A stretch of DNA of 5,167 nt from Clostridia bacterium (GTDB lineage Bacteria > Aerophobota > Aerophobia > Aerophobales > AE-B3A). This document shows positions 5,070-5,167 of this stretch, piece by piece. The notes below the pieces were generated by a model. That model searched no databases and was not told the origin of the DNA. It saw only the letters and a list, made by a program, of their open reading frames with translations. The stretch's first letter is position 1; each line of letters starts with the position of its first letter. Location of the stretch: the NCBI GenBank assembly GCA_009618505.1, contig WJOQ01000047.1, positions 1-5,167 of the forward strand. The letters run 5' to 3'. Position numbers and translations under genes: made by a program.

Positions 5070-5167
5070 CACCTTAGCTCTTAAACAAGTGCTATATCTT
5101 CTTTAAGAATTTCACATGTTGCAACTTGACTTTAGTTCTCCCATGAGGCTTTGTCTATTCTCCCGAA

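Noticed and set aside
5070..5167. Possible gene end on the minus strand (ILKEDIALV before a stop)
   Set aside because: An in-frame stop lies 16 codons upstream with no start codon between, so it cannot be supported as coding.

Overview
The window is about 43% GC by eye and carries a tightly packed plus-strand gene cluster (about 113-3736), a structured boundary region (3737-4005), and two minus-strand genes (4006-4907). Strong AGGAGG-type ribosome binding sites, a bacterial lipobox and a heliorhodopsin suggest a monoderm bacterium. Rubrerythrin-like proteins and a lipid-anchored molybdopterin reductase fit a Chloroflexota-type, anaerobic or microaerophilic lifestyle. The phylum is an inference from gene content, not a sequence match.

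The plus-strand cluster runs in this order: a small acidic coiled-coil protein (113-280); two rubredoxin-less rubrerythrin-like four-helix proteins (353-838 and 877-1347); a heliorhodopsin (1369-2142) with counterion E107 and retinal lysine K242; a single-cysteine peroxiredoxin (2225-2698); a sulfite-oxidase-fold molybdopterin lipoprotein (2802-3482); and a small two-helix, histidine-bearing membrane protein (3482-3736) whose start overlaps the preceding stop by one base. Gaps are short and all genes point the same way. The content suggests a light-sensing membrane protein embedded in a peroxide and oxidative-damage defence set: diiron proteins and a peroxiredoxin in the cytoplasm, and an MsrPQ-like repair or reductase pair at the outer face of the membrane. 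No retinal or carotenoid synthesis gene is present in the window.

The region 3737-4005 has no convincing gene. It holds a 17-bp stem that buries a perfect Shine-Dalgarno sequence, directly followed by a degenerate tRNA whose 3' half resembles tRNA-Ala(GGC), and then a 34-bp palindrome centred on GGCGCGCC. The tRNA remnant could be the distal attachment site of an island that carries the heliorhodopsin cluster.

On the minus strand, 4006-4503 encodes a third rubrerythrin-like protein and 4620-4907 a small His/Cys-rich alpha/beta-barrel-type protein (DUF3303-like). A large imperfect palindrome at 5012-5069 looks like a bidirectional terminator. The last 100 bases hold no gene that I can support.
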